64,000 nucleotides of DNA from Reclinomonas americana ATCC 50394. Its lineage: Eukaryota; Jakobida; Jakobea; Jakobida. The notes beneath the pieces are model-generated. The model saw only the letters and a program-made list of their open reading frames with translations, made no database searches and was not told the DNA's origin. The DNA lies in NCBI GenBank assembly GCA_048213135.1, contig PS015022.1, forward strand, positions 162,249 to 226,248, in the 5' to 3' direction. The translations under genes and the position numbers were made by a program. Below, piece by piece: positions 48,011 through 59,136 of the stretch; within the stretch, counting starts at the first letter, position 1; each line of letters begins with the position of its first letter.

Positions 48011-51000
48011 ATGCGCCTTGTCAAAGCACTGTCTCGTCCATGCACCCGCGCTCTGCAATCCAAACTCGAGCAAGTGCTGCCGGCGTTTCTCGATTCGTAT
48101 CCTGGTGTGAATCACGTCGCCGAGTGGTGCAAGGCGCCGAGTGAGCGGGATGTGCGGTGAGTGTGTGGGGAGAGATGTGGAAGCACGCGATGGCAGGATG
48201 CAGATGGAGATGTGAAAGAGAGAGAAGAGAAGAGATTGCCACAAGCAAGCGGCAGATGGTCATCCCTTTCTTTTCATTGTCTCACCACACGGACTCCTCA
48301 TTCTATCCCGATGTATGCCCCCCCTTTCTTGTCACACACATGCTGTCGCTCACCAACATCCTCTCTTTCTTTGTGCCTTTCCCCGCATGCAGAACCATTC
48401 CAGACGGAGTGGAAATGTGTGTCCAGTTGAGCGAGATTGAGCGGAAGACGGTGCGCGAGTGGCATCAGCGAGGCCAGCTGCACGACTGCTTTTCGTTTGA
48501 TGCGATGCTGTGCTGCTCGATCTTGCTGCTGGCCGGTCATCGAGAGCACCCTGGGGACGAGCCAGATCGTATGATTGCGGAGAGCGATGTGGTGAGTGTG
48601 AAATGGGATGAGGAGGAGTGTGATCTCCCTCTCTATGTGATCATGCCTCTCATTCTCTTACTGTTACACAGCGCAATGCGATTGAGCGAATGAGGGAGGT
48701 GTTTGAGCAGGCGAGTCCTGCCCGAGCTCGTGCACTCTTTGTGCCTCTGCTCGGTGGCGGAGGAAGAGGAGAAGGTGAGTTGCACCGGCTTGTGCGACAG
48801 CTGCAGGTTGGCAGGGATGTGGAGGAGGAATTGGTGGTGCAGCTGAACGATGCCCGTGATGGTGAGTGAAGAGACAAGAGATGGATGGTGCTTGTGGTTG
48901 GATGGTTGGATTGAATGTGGAAGCTGATGCTGTCTGGTTGTGTGTGAATGCAGGTGCACTGACTCAAGCAGACCAGTCATCACCACCGTCGGTGAACATG
49001 GAGCAAGTTGAGTGAATTTACACGTAGAGATTGTCGCTTGCAGATTTCTCATCGTTTCTCACGTGTATGCTGGTTGATCAGATGCGAATGGAAATGCAGG
49101 AGACCATGCGTGCAGAGATGGAACTCATGCGACAACAGCTGGTCACAATTATCATGTCGCCCTCTTCTCCCTCAGCTGCAGGTGTGTTCCGTGATGGACC
49201 TTCATGGATGTGCTTTGCTGTGCTCACTCATTCCCTCTGTGCCACACAGCACCCGACAACAGTCGCTCATCAAAGACACCGCTCATCGCCCGCACCGTCA
49301 ATCCAGTGACTACATTCCGTTTCCCCAGTCGGTGTGCGCTGGCTGCCTCTCTCGCCACGCGCATCGTGGATGCTGTGGAAGGTTGGTTGTTCCTTGTCTG
49401 CCCCCTTGCATCTCCGCACACGTGTGTCTCATGATGTTGTCTGGTGCTGGATGATTCTTCTCAGCACACCAACCGATCATGGTGGTGCTGACGGGCGATG
49501 GTGGCACTGGCAAGTCATTCCTGGCCGAGCTGCTGGTGACCGAGTTGCAGGTCACTCGCCGATGGAAGGGATCAGCCGTGTCGGTGGAGATGCGTGGTCA
49601 TGTGGGTGATGCGAGGGAGCATATGAAGGTGTGCTGACGAACATGCATGTTGTCTTTTCCAGTTGTGTCTTCTCCTCTCGCTGCTATTCTGACTCTGCTC
49701 TCTCCTTGCCACATGCTGCAGGCAGAGAATGCACTGGGCGAGTGTCTGCGTGCCTTTGTTTCGGCACAGATGCGAGTGGATGAAGTGGAGGGACGAAGGA
49801 TGGCCGGTCAGGTGGATGCACTGCTGGCGAGTGGTGAGGCGGAACCAGCACGTCGTCTGGTGCGACAGCTGATGCACGCCTCGGGTGGAGTGATGGTGCT
49901 GGACAATGTGGGATCGGCGGAGCAAGTGAGGAGTGTTGTTCGATGTGCTGATGAGGGTGCGTGGCTATTAGAGAGAATCTGGGATGGATGTTCTAATCCT
50001 GACTTGATGTGCATCATGCCGGTGCAGGTGGAATGGTGGCACCGACTGTGGTGGTGACGACTCGGTATGGACATGTGGCAGATGAGATTCGTGACTCGAT
50101 GATGCACGAGGCGGAGGTGGAGTGTGTGCGAGTAGAGAGCGTGGAGAACGAGGATATTGTGCAGCTGGTGGAGGAGCGACTGCTCCACAAGGTGTCAGTG
50201 GATGTGCGACGACGGATTGTGGAGGCACTGGAGAGTGGACAGCAGGAGAAGAGTGCACTGCGAGTGAGTGCTTGTGTTGGGTAAGTGAGTGCGTGAGTGA
50301 GTGCATGACTTGGATGAGAAGCCTCACTCGTCTCTCTGCTTCTCTTCTTCGTCCTGCAGCTGGTTGTTGTCACAGTCAGCAGCACAGCTGGTGGGCGCGC
50401 GACTGGAGGAGGTACTGAGTGGCATTGGTAGTGATGCGCTGTCGCAGTTGCTGGAACGCAATGTGATGTCACAGACAGCGGCTGTACGTCGTCTGTTGGT
50501 GCTGATCACGGCGTGCAAGGAACTCGGCTTGCCAGTGACAGTGGCACTCGCACGAGTGGCTTTGAGTGTGTTGCGAGTGATTCCCGATATGACAACGGCA
50601 GTGGGCGGTGATGATGGTGGTAAGCAGGCTGCAGTTGAAGAAGATGAGGAGGCGGCAAGTCGACTCTTGGAGCTGGGTCAGTGTGTGCGTCGACTGCGTA
50701 TGCATGAGCTGGCTCAGGAGAGGCGACGACATGCGCCTAAGGTGGTGGGTGAGCGACTACAGTTTGGCGAGATGAGTGAAGAGGAGGAGCGCCGATTTCG
50801 TGCACGGCGTGATGAGTTGGTGAGTGGTGATGAAGGTGTGGAAGATGTGCTAGAGGGTCTGTGTTTGTCGAATCTGGTTACGGTCGGTGTCAGTGGCAGC
50901 GTGGAGGGTGTGGCTCGTGTGCTGTGTGGTGGACAGGAGGGGAAGAGTGGCAACAAAGTGGTGGAGTATCGAATTCACGATGAGAGTGCTGGGTGGATTG

Positions 51001-52214
51001 TGGGACGGTGTGGGGATGCAGTATCACGGGCGCGGCGACTGATTGTGCGATTGGTGTGTTGTGTGCTGAGTGGCATTGATTCTCAAAATGACAGTGACGG
51101 TGTGCTGTTAGTGTCACGAGACTTGCTTAGTGTGCTGCACACAGTGTGGCGACGTTTGGGTGACGACGACGGTATGTGGGTGAGTAAAACTGTCGGTGTG
51201 AATGGACTGCTGGTACAAGTCGGGGCTGGGAAGTGGATTGGCGAGCTTTGTTACAGAGGAATTCTACCGTCGCGTGGGTTCGATGAATCAGTGGCCTCGT
51301 CAATTATGCGACGTGCGACGACAGGTGGACTTCGCGAAAGTTATACTGTGAAAGCAAGTCCAGTGCGACGGAGGTTTGCCATTGTGGTGGCAAATTGTCG
51401 TGCATGGTTATTTGGCATGCGTCGTCAATGGGAAGAACGAATGGCAGCGTGGCAACAAGCGTGGCGTCTGTGTGAGGAATGGGAGAGGGACGGCAGTGGT
51501 GAGCTGACTGTGCTGGATAGGATCGACTCATTTCGCTGCTTGATGTGGTTTGCCTACTATGCGGACAACTTGCCACTCCTCGTGCAGTGCCATGAACGGC
51601 AATGTGCGAAACTGGGTGAGCGTCATCTGGACTCGCTGACGACATTGTTCTGGCAGGCCAGGTTCCACTATTATCGAAAACGATATGCGGATGCAGAAGC
51701 ACTCTTTCGGCGCTGTTGGGAGTTGCGTCGACTGGTTCTCGGCGATGAGCATCCGGAAACATTAGCGTCTATGAGCGATGTTGCGTTGTGTACCCTTGAT
51801 GGCAGTCATCTGGAAGAAAGGATACTGTTGGAACGTGATTGTTTGCAGTTGATGCGAGATGCACTGGGAGAACGGCATCCAAGCTCTCTCACGTCGATGA
51901 ACAATCTTGCTTTTTCACTCAGTCAGCGTAACACACCCGAATTACTGGCCGAAGCTGCTGATTTGTACCGTGAGTGCTTGGAGGGCCTTCGAGAGCTACT
52001 GGGTGACAAGCATGTGAGGACACTATTCGCCATGTACAACTACGGCATTCTGCTCATGAAGCAGCAACGGTGGGCCGAAGCAGAGGCTCTGCTGGTGGAG
52101 TGTGTGGATGGTCGGCGAGCGGAGCTTGGTGAAAAGAATTCGGACACTCAGGAAGGCGTTAGGGGTCTGGCCGAGTGCCGACGACGTGCGAGAGAGGCCG
52201 GTGTGATGTTGTGA
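48011..52214 (+). CDS. STAND NTPase A: NB-ARC P-loop protein with C-terminal TPR repeats (NLR-like)
   Basis: The first secure coding exon reads MRLVKALSRPCTRALQSKLE, helical and death-fold-like. It is followed across short introns by EMCVQLSEIERKTVREWHQR, LLAGHREHPGDEPDRMI and ARARALFVPLLGGG...LHRLVRQLQ. Then the NB-ARC core: P-loop LTGDGGTGKSFLAELL (Walker A at 49494-49517), Walker B-like GGVMVLDN, the sensor PTVVVTTRYGHVADEI, and winged-helix-like VSQTAA/ELGLPVTVALARVAL segments. The last exon, to the stop at 52212-52214, holds kinesin-light-chain-type TPRs: YADAEALFRRCWELRRLVLG, HPETLASMSDVALC, HPSSLTSMNNLAFSLSQ and QRWAEAEALLVECVDGRRAE. Known: NB-ARC/TPR STAND proteins act as signal-gated oligomerising switches in immunity and nonself recognition in plants, animals, fungi and bacteria. 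The exact start is uncertain (a possible extra exon at 47841). Gene B is its tandem paralogue. Confidence 0.8.
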
Positions 52215-52799
52215 ACGATAAATGAACCTGTTCACTCTGTCGTTCGCCTCTCCTCGAGTGCTCTTTGACGGTCTCTCTCAACGTTTCACCGATGTTACCA
52301 CTGGTGTGTGTACTTCGACACATGCACATACACGCACAAGTCTCTCTCCTCGGCGACACGCAGTTCTGCCATGTGAGCCAGCATGCTACACACCGACGAC
52401 GTCGTGTCCCAGTCAGAGTGTGATTTGCTGCTTGTTGAGTAGGAGTGAGCTTGTGTGTTCTCTATTCTGTTCTCTGTCTGTTTCATTCCCCACTGTGCGT
52501 GTGTGCAAGAGAGAAGGAGAAGGAGCGAGTTGTTTCATTTCTCCGCTTCTTATTGTGCCACAGAGAGAGAGAGAGAGCGTGCCATTCCCCTGTGCATCTG
52601 TCAGTGTACTGCTTGTTCTTCTTGCTGTTGACGCACCATCATGGCGAGTGGGAGCGGAGTGCCGCGTGAGTTATGTGTCTCTCATTGCGTTGTAGTCAGA
52701 TGCGTCATCATCATCATCATTCACACATTCGTTTCCTGTCATTCTCCTCTCTCTCCACTCTCGTGCAGTCATCATCACGATGCTGGAGATGAACAATGC
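52215..52799. other. Intergenic and 5' region of STAND gene B
   Basis: A duplicated copy of the region upstream of gene A, with small indels. It carries the conserved ATGGCGAGTGGGAGCGGAGTG at 52641. No other gene is seen. Confidence 0.6.
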
Positions 52800-55700
52800 A
52801 TGATGCGTCTTGTCAAAGCACTGTCTCGTCCCTGCACCCGCGCTCTGCAATCCAAGCTTGAGCAAGTGCTGCCGGCGTTTCTCGATTCGTATCCCGATGT
52901 GAATCACGTCGCCGAGTGGTGCAAGGCGCCGAGTGAGCGTGATGTGCGGTGAGTGTGTTGGAAAGATGTGGAAGCACACGATGGAAGATGCAGATTGGAG
53001 ATGTGAATGAGTGAGAAGAGAAAAATTGCCGCAAACGGTGATGCACTTGTCATCCCTTTCTCCCCATTCCCGCACTCTTCATCTCCCTCCACACGGACTC
53101 CTCATTCTATCCCGATGTATGCCCCCCCTTTCTTGTCACACACATGCTGTCGCTCACCAACATCCTCTCTTTCTTTGTGCCTTTCCCCGCATGCAGAACC
53201 ATTCCAGACGGAGTGGACATGTGTGTCCAGTTGAACGAAGAGGAGTGCCAGCTGGTGCGCGAGTGGCATCAGCGAGGCCAGCTGCATGACTGCAGTTCAT
53301 TCGATGCGATGCTGTGTTGCTCGATCTTGCTGCTGGCGGGTCATCGAGAGCACCCGAGAGACGAGCCGGATCGTCTGATTCCAGCTGGCGATGTGGTGAG
53401 TGTGTTGGAATGAGTGGAGATGGGAAGAGGAGAGAGAGGAGTGTGGTCTCCTTCTCTGTGATTGTGTCTCTCACTCATTGTGTGCAGCGCAATGCGGTTA
53501 AGCGAATGAGGGAGGTGTTCGAGCAAGCAAGTCCCGCACGAGCTCGTGCACTCTTTGTGCCTCTGCTCGGAGATGGAGGAGGAGAAGGCGAGTTGCATCA
53601 GCTTGTGCGGCAGCTGCAGATTGGCAAGGAAGTGGAGGAGGAATTGGTGGTGCAGCTGAACGAGGCTCGCGATGGTGAGTGAAGAGAGAGATGGATGGTA
53701 ATTGTGTGCGGATGATTTGATTGAATGTGGAAGCTGATTCTGTCTTGGTTGTGTGTGAATGCAGGTGCACTGAGCCAGGCGGATCCATCATCACAATCGG
53801 TGAACTTGGAGCAAGTTGAGTGAGAATGCATGAGGAGGGCAGTCGCTTGCAGATGTCTCATTGTTTCTCACTTGCATGTTGATTGATTAGATGCGGATGG
53901 AAATGCACGAACGAGACGACGCGATGAGCGTCTCTCCTCCTTCTCCCTCAGCCGCAGGTATGTTCCATGATGGATCCGCACGGTAGTGCGTTGCTATGCT
54001 CGCTCTCACTCACTCACTCTCTCTCTCTCTCTCTCTCTCTGCTCACTCTCCTTGTGCCACACAACACCAGAGAGCAGTCGCCCACCCTTGACACCACTCA
54101 TCGCCCGCACCGTCAATCCAGTGACCACATTCCGCTTCCCGAGTCGGCGTGCACTGGCAGCTTCACTCGCCACGCGCATTGTGGGTGCTGTGGAAGGTTG
54201 GGTGTTCCTTCTCCTTCTCCCTTCCTTTCTTCACCACATTCGTGTGTCTCATCATGTTGTCTTGTGGTGGATGATTCCTGCGCAGCACATCATCCTATCG
54301 TGGTGGTGCTTACGGGAGATGGTGGCACTGGCAAGTCGTTCCTGGCAGAGCTGCTGGTGACCGAGTTGCAGGCCACGCGGAGATGGAAGGGATCGGCCGT
54401 GTCTGTGGAGATGCGTGGTCATGTGGGTGATGCGCGGGAGCATGTGAAGGTATGCTGAGGAGCAAGCATGTTGTCTTTTCCTGTTCTGTCTTCTCCTTAT
54501 GCTGACATTCTGACTCAGTCTCTCTCGTCGTCATGCCGCAGGCAGAGAATACACTGGGCGAGTGTCTGCGTGCCTTTGTTTCGGCACAGATGCGAGTGGA
54601 TGAAATGGACGGACGAAGGATGGCCGGTCAGGTTGATGCTTTGCTGGCGAGTGGCGAAGTGGAGCCAGCACGTCGTCTCCTGCGACAGTTGATGCATGCA
54701 TCGAGTGGAGTGATGGTGCTGGACAACGCGGGATCGATGGAGCAAGTGAGGAGTGTTGTTCAGTGTTCTGATGAAGGTGCGTGTAATCATGAGAGAGAAT
54801 TCGTTCTTGGTCAGATGTTTGATCCTGACTTAATGTGCATCATGCCGGTGCAGGTGGAATGGTGGCACCGATTGTGGTGGTGACGACTCGGTATGGACAT
54901 GTGGCAGATGAGATCCGTGACTCGATGATGCACGAGGCAGAGGTGGAGTGTGTGCGAGTGGAGAGTGTGGAGAACGAGGATATTGTGCAGCTGGTGGAGG
55001 AGCGACTGCTCCACAAGGTGTCAGTGGATGTGCGACGACGGATTGTGGAGGCGCTGGAGAGCGGACAGCAGGAGAAGAGTGCACTGCGAGTGAGTGCTTG
55101 TGTTGGGTGGGTGGTGTGAGTGAGAGTAAGAGGTGCGGATGAGAGGACTCACTCATCTCTCTCAATTCTTCATGCAGCTGGCTGCTGTCACAATCAGCAG
55201 CAGAGCTGGTAGGCGCGCGGCTGGAGGAGGTGCTTATCGGTGTTGGTGACGATGCGCTGTCGCAGCTTCTGGAACGCAATGTGATGTCGCAGACAGCAGC
55301 TGCACGTCGCCTGTTGGTGCTGATTGCGGCGTGCAAGGAACTCGGCTTGCCAGTGACTGTTGCACTTGCGCGAGTGGCACTGGGCGTGCTGCGTGTGATT
55401 CCCGATGTGGCGGTGGCTGTGGGTGGTGCGGATGAAGATGAGGAGGCAGCAAGTCGACTGGTGGAGTTGGGTCAGTGTGTGCGGCGACTGCGATTGCATG
55501 AGTTAGCACGGGAGAGGCGACGGCGTGCGCCTGAGGTGGTGGGCGAGCGACTGCAGTTTGACGAGATGAGTGAGGAGGAAGAGCGAAGAGTGCGTTCACG
55601 TCGTGATGAGCTGGCGGGTGGTGGTGTTGGTGACGACAGAGTGGAGGATATGTTGGAGGGTCTGTGTTTGTCGAATCTGGTGACCGTGGTTGTCAGTGGC

Positions 55701-57047
55701 AGCGTGGACAGTGTGGCTCGTGTGCTGTGTGGCGAGCAGGTGAGGGAGAGCAACGTGGCGATGGAGTATCGAGTGCACGACGAGATTGCTGGGTGGATTG
55801 TAGAACGATGTGGGGATGCAGTGGCACGGGTGCAGCGACTGATTGTGCGACTGGTGTGTTGTGTGCTGACTGGCATTGATTGGTGTGACAGTGATGGTGT
55901 GCTGTTGGTGTCACGAGACTTGCTTGGTGTGCTGCACACAGTGTGGCGACGATTGGGTGAGGACAATGAAATGTGGGCGGCTGATGCTGTGGGTGTGAAC
56001 GGTTTGTTGGTGCAATGTGGGGCGGTGGAGCTGATTGCTGAGCAGTGTGGTAGGCGACGACTACCACCGCGTGGATTTGGCACAGATATGGCCTCGTTGC
56101 TTCTGCGACGCATGACAGAGTGTGGACACCACGGAGGTAGCGATGGTAAAGCAAGTCCTGTGCCACAACGACGATTCGCCGTTGTTGTGGCCAAGTGTCG
56201 TGCTCGGTTGTCTGGAATGGTTCATCATTCGGATGGACGCAACGCAGCGTGGCAACTAGCGTGGCATCTGTGCGAGGAGTGGGAGAGGGATTTCAGTGGA
56301 GAGATGACTGTGCTGGATAGGCTTGACATGCTTCGTTGCTTGATGTTTCTTGCGTACTTTTCCGAAGACTTGCCTCTGCTACAGCAGTGCCATGAACGGC
56401 AGTGTGCGACACTGAGTGGGAGTCATCCGGATTCGTTTAGTGCTCTCTTTTATCGGACCAAATACTACATTAATCAACAGCAGTTTGCTGATGCTGAGGC
56501 AGACTGTCGTCGGTGCTGGAAAATGCGACGACTGCTTCTTGGAGCAGTGCATCCAGACACATTGGTGTCCATGAGCGAAACTGCATTCTGCGTCCAAGAT
56601 GGCAGTCGTTTGCAGGAAAGGAGTCAGATTGAGAGAGAATGTTTGCTGTTGAAGCGAGAAGTGCTGGGGCATCGGCATCCGGAGACTCTCAGCTCGATGA
56701 ACAATCTAGCTGCTTCTCTATATCAGCAGGATTCTTCAACTTCGCTGGCGGAGGCAGCTGACTTGTACCGTGAGTGCTTGGAGGGTCGACGAGAGGTGTT
56801 GGGTAACAGACATCTTGATACATTGCAAACGATGTGCAACTTCGGCATCGTGCTCATGAAGCAGCAACGATGGGCCGGGGCAGAGGCACTGTTGGTGGAG
56901 TGTGTGGATGGTCAGCGAGCGGTCCTGGGCGAAGAGTATCCGGATACGGCAGATACTATCAAGGCGCTGGCTGAGTGTCGACGTCGTCATGACCAAGACC
57001 AGCAGCGAAGGCAGCGACTTCGCGATCGCGTCTGCTCTGTAATGTGA
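52800..57047 (+). CDS. STAND NTPase B: tandem paralogue of gene A (NB-ARC plus TPR)
   Basis: Same exon order as gene A: MMRLVKALSRPCTRALQSK, DMCVQLNEEECQLVREWHQR, ARARALFVPLLGDGG, the P-loop LTGDGGTGKS (54315-54338), GVMVLDNAGS, PIVVVTTRYGHVADEI, WLLSQSAAELVGARLEEVL, and a final exon from about 55179 with TPRs (QQFADAEADCRRCWKMRRLL, HPETLSSMNNLAASLYQ, QRWAGAEALLVECVDGQRAV), stop 57045-57047. The NTPase half is nearly identical between copies. The TPR half and the segment around 53890-53950 (where A has a longer MQETMRAEMELMRQQL helix) have diverged. A longer Arg/Gln-rich C-terminus (DQDQQRRQRLRDRV) is specific to B. The start is uncertain for the same reason as in A. Confidence 0.8.
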
Positions 57048-57260
57048 TAGTGTAAAAGGCCGCATCTCTTTCGAATTCAATTTCTCTCCACGCCGCAGCG
57101 TGCACGTCGTGGTTGCGCCTCAGCAGGTCTATGCGCATACTCGACGATAACAAGGACAACCACTTGCACTGAGCATCACGTGACCACTACCGACGACGCC
57201 TTCACTGCTTTATTGTCTTCTTTTCCCGAATTCGATGTGCCGTGTACGATCGCAGAAAAT

Positions 57261-57280
57261 NNNNNNNNNNNNNNNNNNNN
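57261..57280. other. Scaffold gap (20 N)
   Basis: A fixed-length 20-N join, left end of the contig 57281-58661 that appears to be inverted. Confidence 1.
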
Positions 57281-57424
57281 TCAGGTGGGAGGAGAGAGAG
57301 AGAGAGAGGGAAGGAGGGATAGAGAGTGTGTGTGTGCATTGATGATGAGTGATTGTGCATTGCGCATGTGATGTCTTTGCCTCTTGAGTGAGTGCGTTGT
57401 GTCTCTTCTTCTTCTTCTCTCTCA

Positions 57425-57457
<33 letters not shown>

Positions 57458-57619
57458 CATTGATGATGAGTGATTGTGCATTGTGCGCACGTGATGTCTC
57501 TTTGACTCTTGTTGAGTGAGTGCGTTGTTGTCTCTCTCTCTCTCTCTTTGTGCGCGTGCGTGCGTGTGTGCATTGCTCATGCTGTCTCTTGTGTTACGAA
57601 GTTGTGAGCTTGGGCTGTT

Positions 57620-57620
57620 G

Positions 57621-57715
<95 letters not shown>
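57620..57715. repeat. (CT)n-(TG)n compound microsatellite
   Basis: About 22 bases of CT followed by about 72 bases of pure TG. On the minus strand this lies in the second intron of the lipase 5' fragment, immediately after exon 2. Confidence 0.95.
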
Positions 57716-57717
<2 letters not shown>

Positions 57718-57729
57718 CGTTCCACGCAC

Positions 57730-58216
57730 TGCTTCCACATCTGCGGACTGGCAATAGGCTGCACCGGAGAGATACACACATGTCTTGGCAAGCGACTCGG
57801 GGTAAGCTCCAACAGGCCCTGCAAACACGCACACACAAACACACACAAGAGAGTGAGTTGAGAGTGTGTGAGAAAGAGAAGAGAGGAGTTGTGTGACATC
57901 GGTGATGCAATACGCGGGTGAAAAGCGACTGAGCAGAGAGTGTGTGTGTGGGTGTGAGAGAGAGAGAGAGGAGGGAGAGGCTCTGTGTGTGTGTATGTGC
58001 GCGTGCGTTGAGAGAGAAGAGATGCGATTCGCGCACACGCACGCAACGATGAACACGAGCACCGCGCAAGAGCGCTCCTCCTTCTCCTCCTTCGTGCTCG
58101 CGTGCTCTTTGTGAGGCGACTTGAGTGTCGATGAGCGCGTCAGTTGCGTGGCATGAGAGGAGCAGTGTGGCCAGTGACATGATGGCGATGAGGAGACACA
58201 CAGAGGTGCGCGTCAT
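57730..58216 (-). CDS. 5' exons of a secreted class 3 lipase, on an apparently inverted contig (3' part is at 59137)
   Basis: Exon 1 (58216-58063, minus) starts MTRTSVCLLIAIMSLATLLL with a signal peptide cut near SCHATDA. Exon 2 (57818-57730) reads GPVGAYPESLAKTC and YLSGAAYCQSADVEA, the SAAAYC-type opening of fungal-type class 3 lipases. The exon 1 donor is phase 1 and exon 2 ends in phase 0 at A|GTGCGTGG. No downstream lipase exon exists on this strand. The expected continuation WNPKTCIACSQVPG is on the plus strand at 59137, also phase 0. So the two pieces belong to one gene divided by contig 57281-58661 being placed backwards between two 20-N gaps. Confidence 0.8.
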
Positions 58217-58395
58217 GGTGTTGAGAGAAGGGGAAAGAGAGAGAGAGGGAAGGCGAGTCGAGGAAACGAAAGAGAAGATGTGAGAGAGGAAGAGAAAGAG
58301 ATCGTGACTCGCGTGAGCGCGCGGAGTGAAGAAACGACTTCTGAAATCGCCGCATCTTAGAATCTTAGACAGACGATATTGGCCTTCAACAAAAC

Positions 58396-58661
58396 CTCGT
58401 TTACAAACAAGCAAGCAACAGCAGCTGTCTTGGCGAGCACCAGAGACGGGGACATCTCAGATGGAGTTGAAATGTGAAGCTGGCGTTTCCGCAAGAGAAA
58501 CGGTGTCGAGAGAAAGAGAAGATACTGTAACAACAACAAACTTCATTCACCAACAAATAAGCAACTGCTGTCTTGATGACCAAGTTCAACCAAACAACAA
58601 TTCATTCACCAACAAACAAGCAACAGCTGTCTTGATGACCAAGTTCAACCGTATCCAAAAC
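58396..58661. repeat. Imperfect tandem repeat of about 55-65 bp
   Basis: The unit (A)CAAACAAGCAACAGCTGTCTT...GACCAAGTTCAACC occurs fully near 58540-58595 and 58600-58651, with a diverged copy near 58400. The last copy runs into the 20-N gap. Confidence 0.75.
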
Positions 58662-58681
58662 NNNNNNNNNNNNNNNNNNNN
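58662..58681. other. Scaffold gap (20 N)
   Basis: A fixed-length 20-N join, right end of the apparently inverted contig, followed at once by a CA/GA microsatellite (58687-58780). Confidence 1.
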
Positions 58682-58685
58682 CGAC

Positions 58686-58686
<1 letters not shown>

Positions 58687-58780
<94 letters not shown>
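58687..58780. repeat. (CA)n-(GA)n compound microsatellite
   Basis: About 66 bases of CA then about 28 of GA. The same CA then GA order appears on the minus strand at 57715-57620 after lipase exon 2, so both may be the two ends of one unassembled intronic repeat. Confidence 0.9.
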
Positions 58781-58784
<4 letters not shown>

Positions 58785-59136
58785 GCAGGAGGGAGAAAGA
58801 GAGTTCACTTACTCCGTCTCTCTCGCGGTCTCCCTCTTCTTCCCTCCTTCCCTCCCTACTTCCTCCCTCTCCCTTCGTCTCCATTCCTCCCTCCTTCCTC
58901 TCCCGTTCTCCTTTCTCCCCCTTCCTCCCTCCTTCCCTCTCTCCTTCCTCCCTTCTTTCCTCCCTTCCTTCCTCCCTTCCTTCCTCCCTTCCTTCCTCCC
59001 TTCCTTCCTCCCTTCCTTCCTCCCTTCCCTCCTCCCTTCCATACCCCCTCCTTCCCTCCCTCCTCTCCCTCCCTCCTTCCCTCCCTCCTTCCCTCCCTCT
59101 TTCCTCCCTATCACCCACCCTTCCCCTCCTTTGCAG

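Larger units (their letters stand above)
47440..57047 (+). repeat. Segmental tandem duplication of about 4.8 kb (two units)
   Basis: Unit 1 is about 47440-52214 and unit 2 about 52220-57047. Similarity covers upstream DNA, exons and introns, for example the identical intron segment CTCATTCTATCCCGATGTATG in both near 48300 and 53100. So this was duplication of genomic DNA, not retrocopying. Confidence 0.85.

Noticed and set aside
51400-52214. Independent kinesin light chain gene
   Set aside because: The TPRs are in the same exon and frame as the STAND winged-helix region. The family resemblance is only to the repeat type.
57281-58780. CRISPR-like array suggested by repeated CA/TG/CT blocks
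   Set aside because: Dinucleotide microsatellites and a 55-65-bp tandem repeat, without regular spacers. The genome is eukaryotic.
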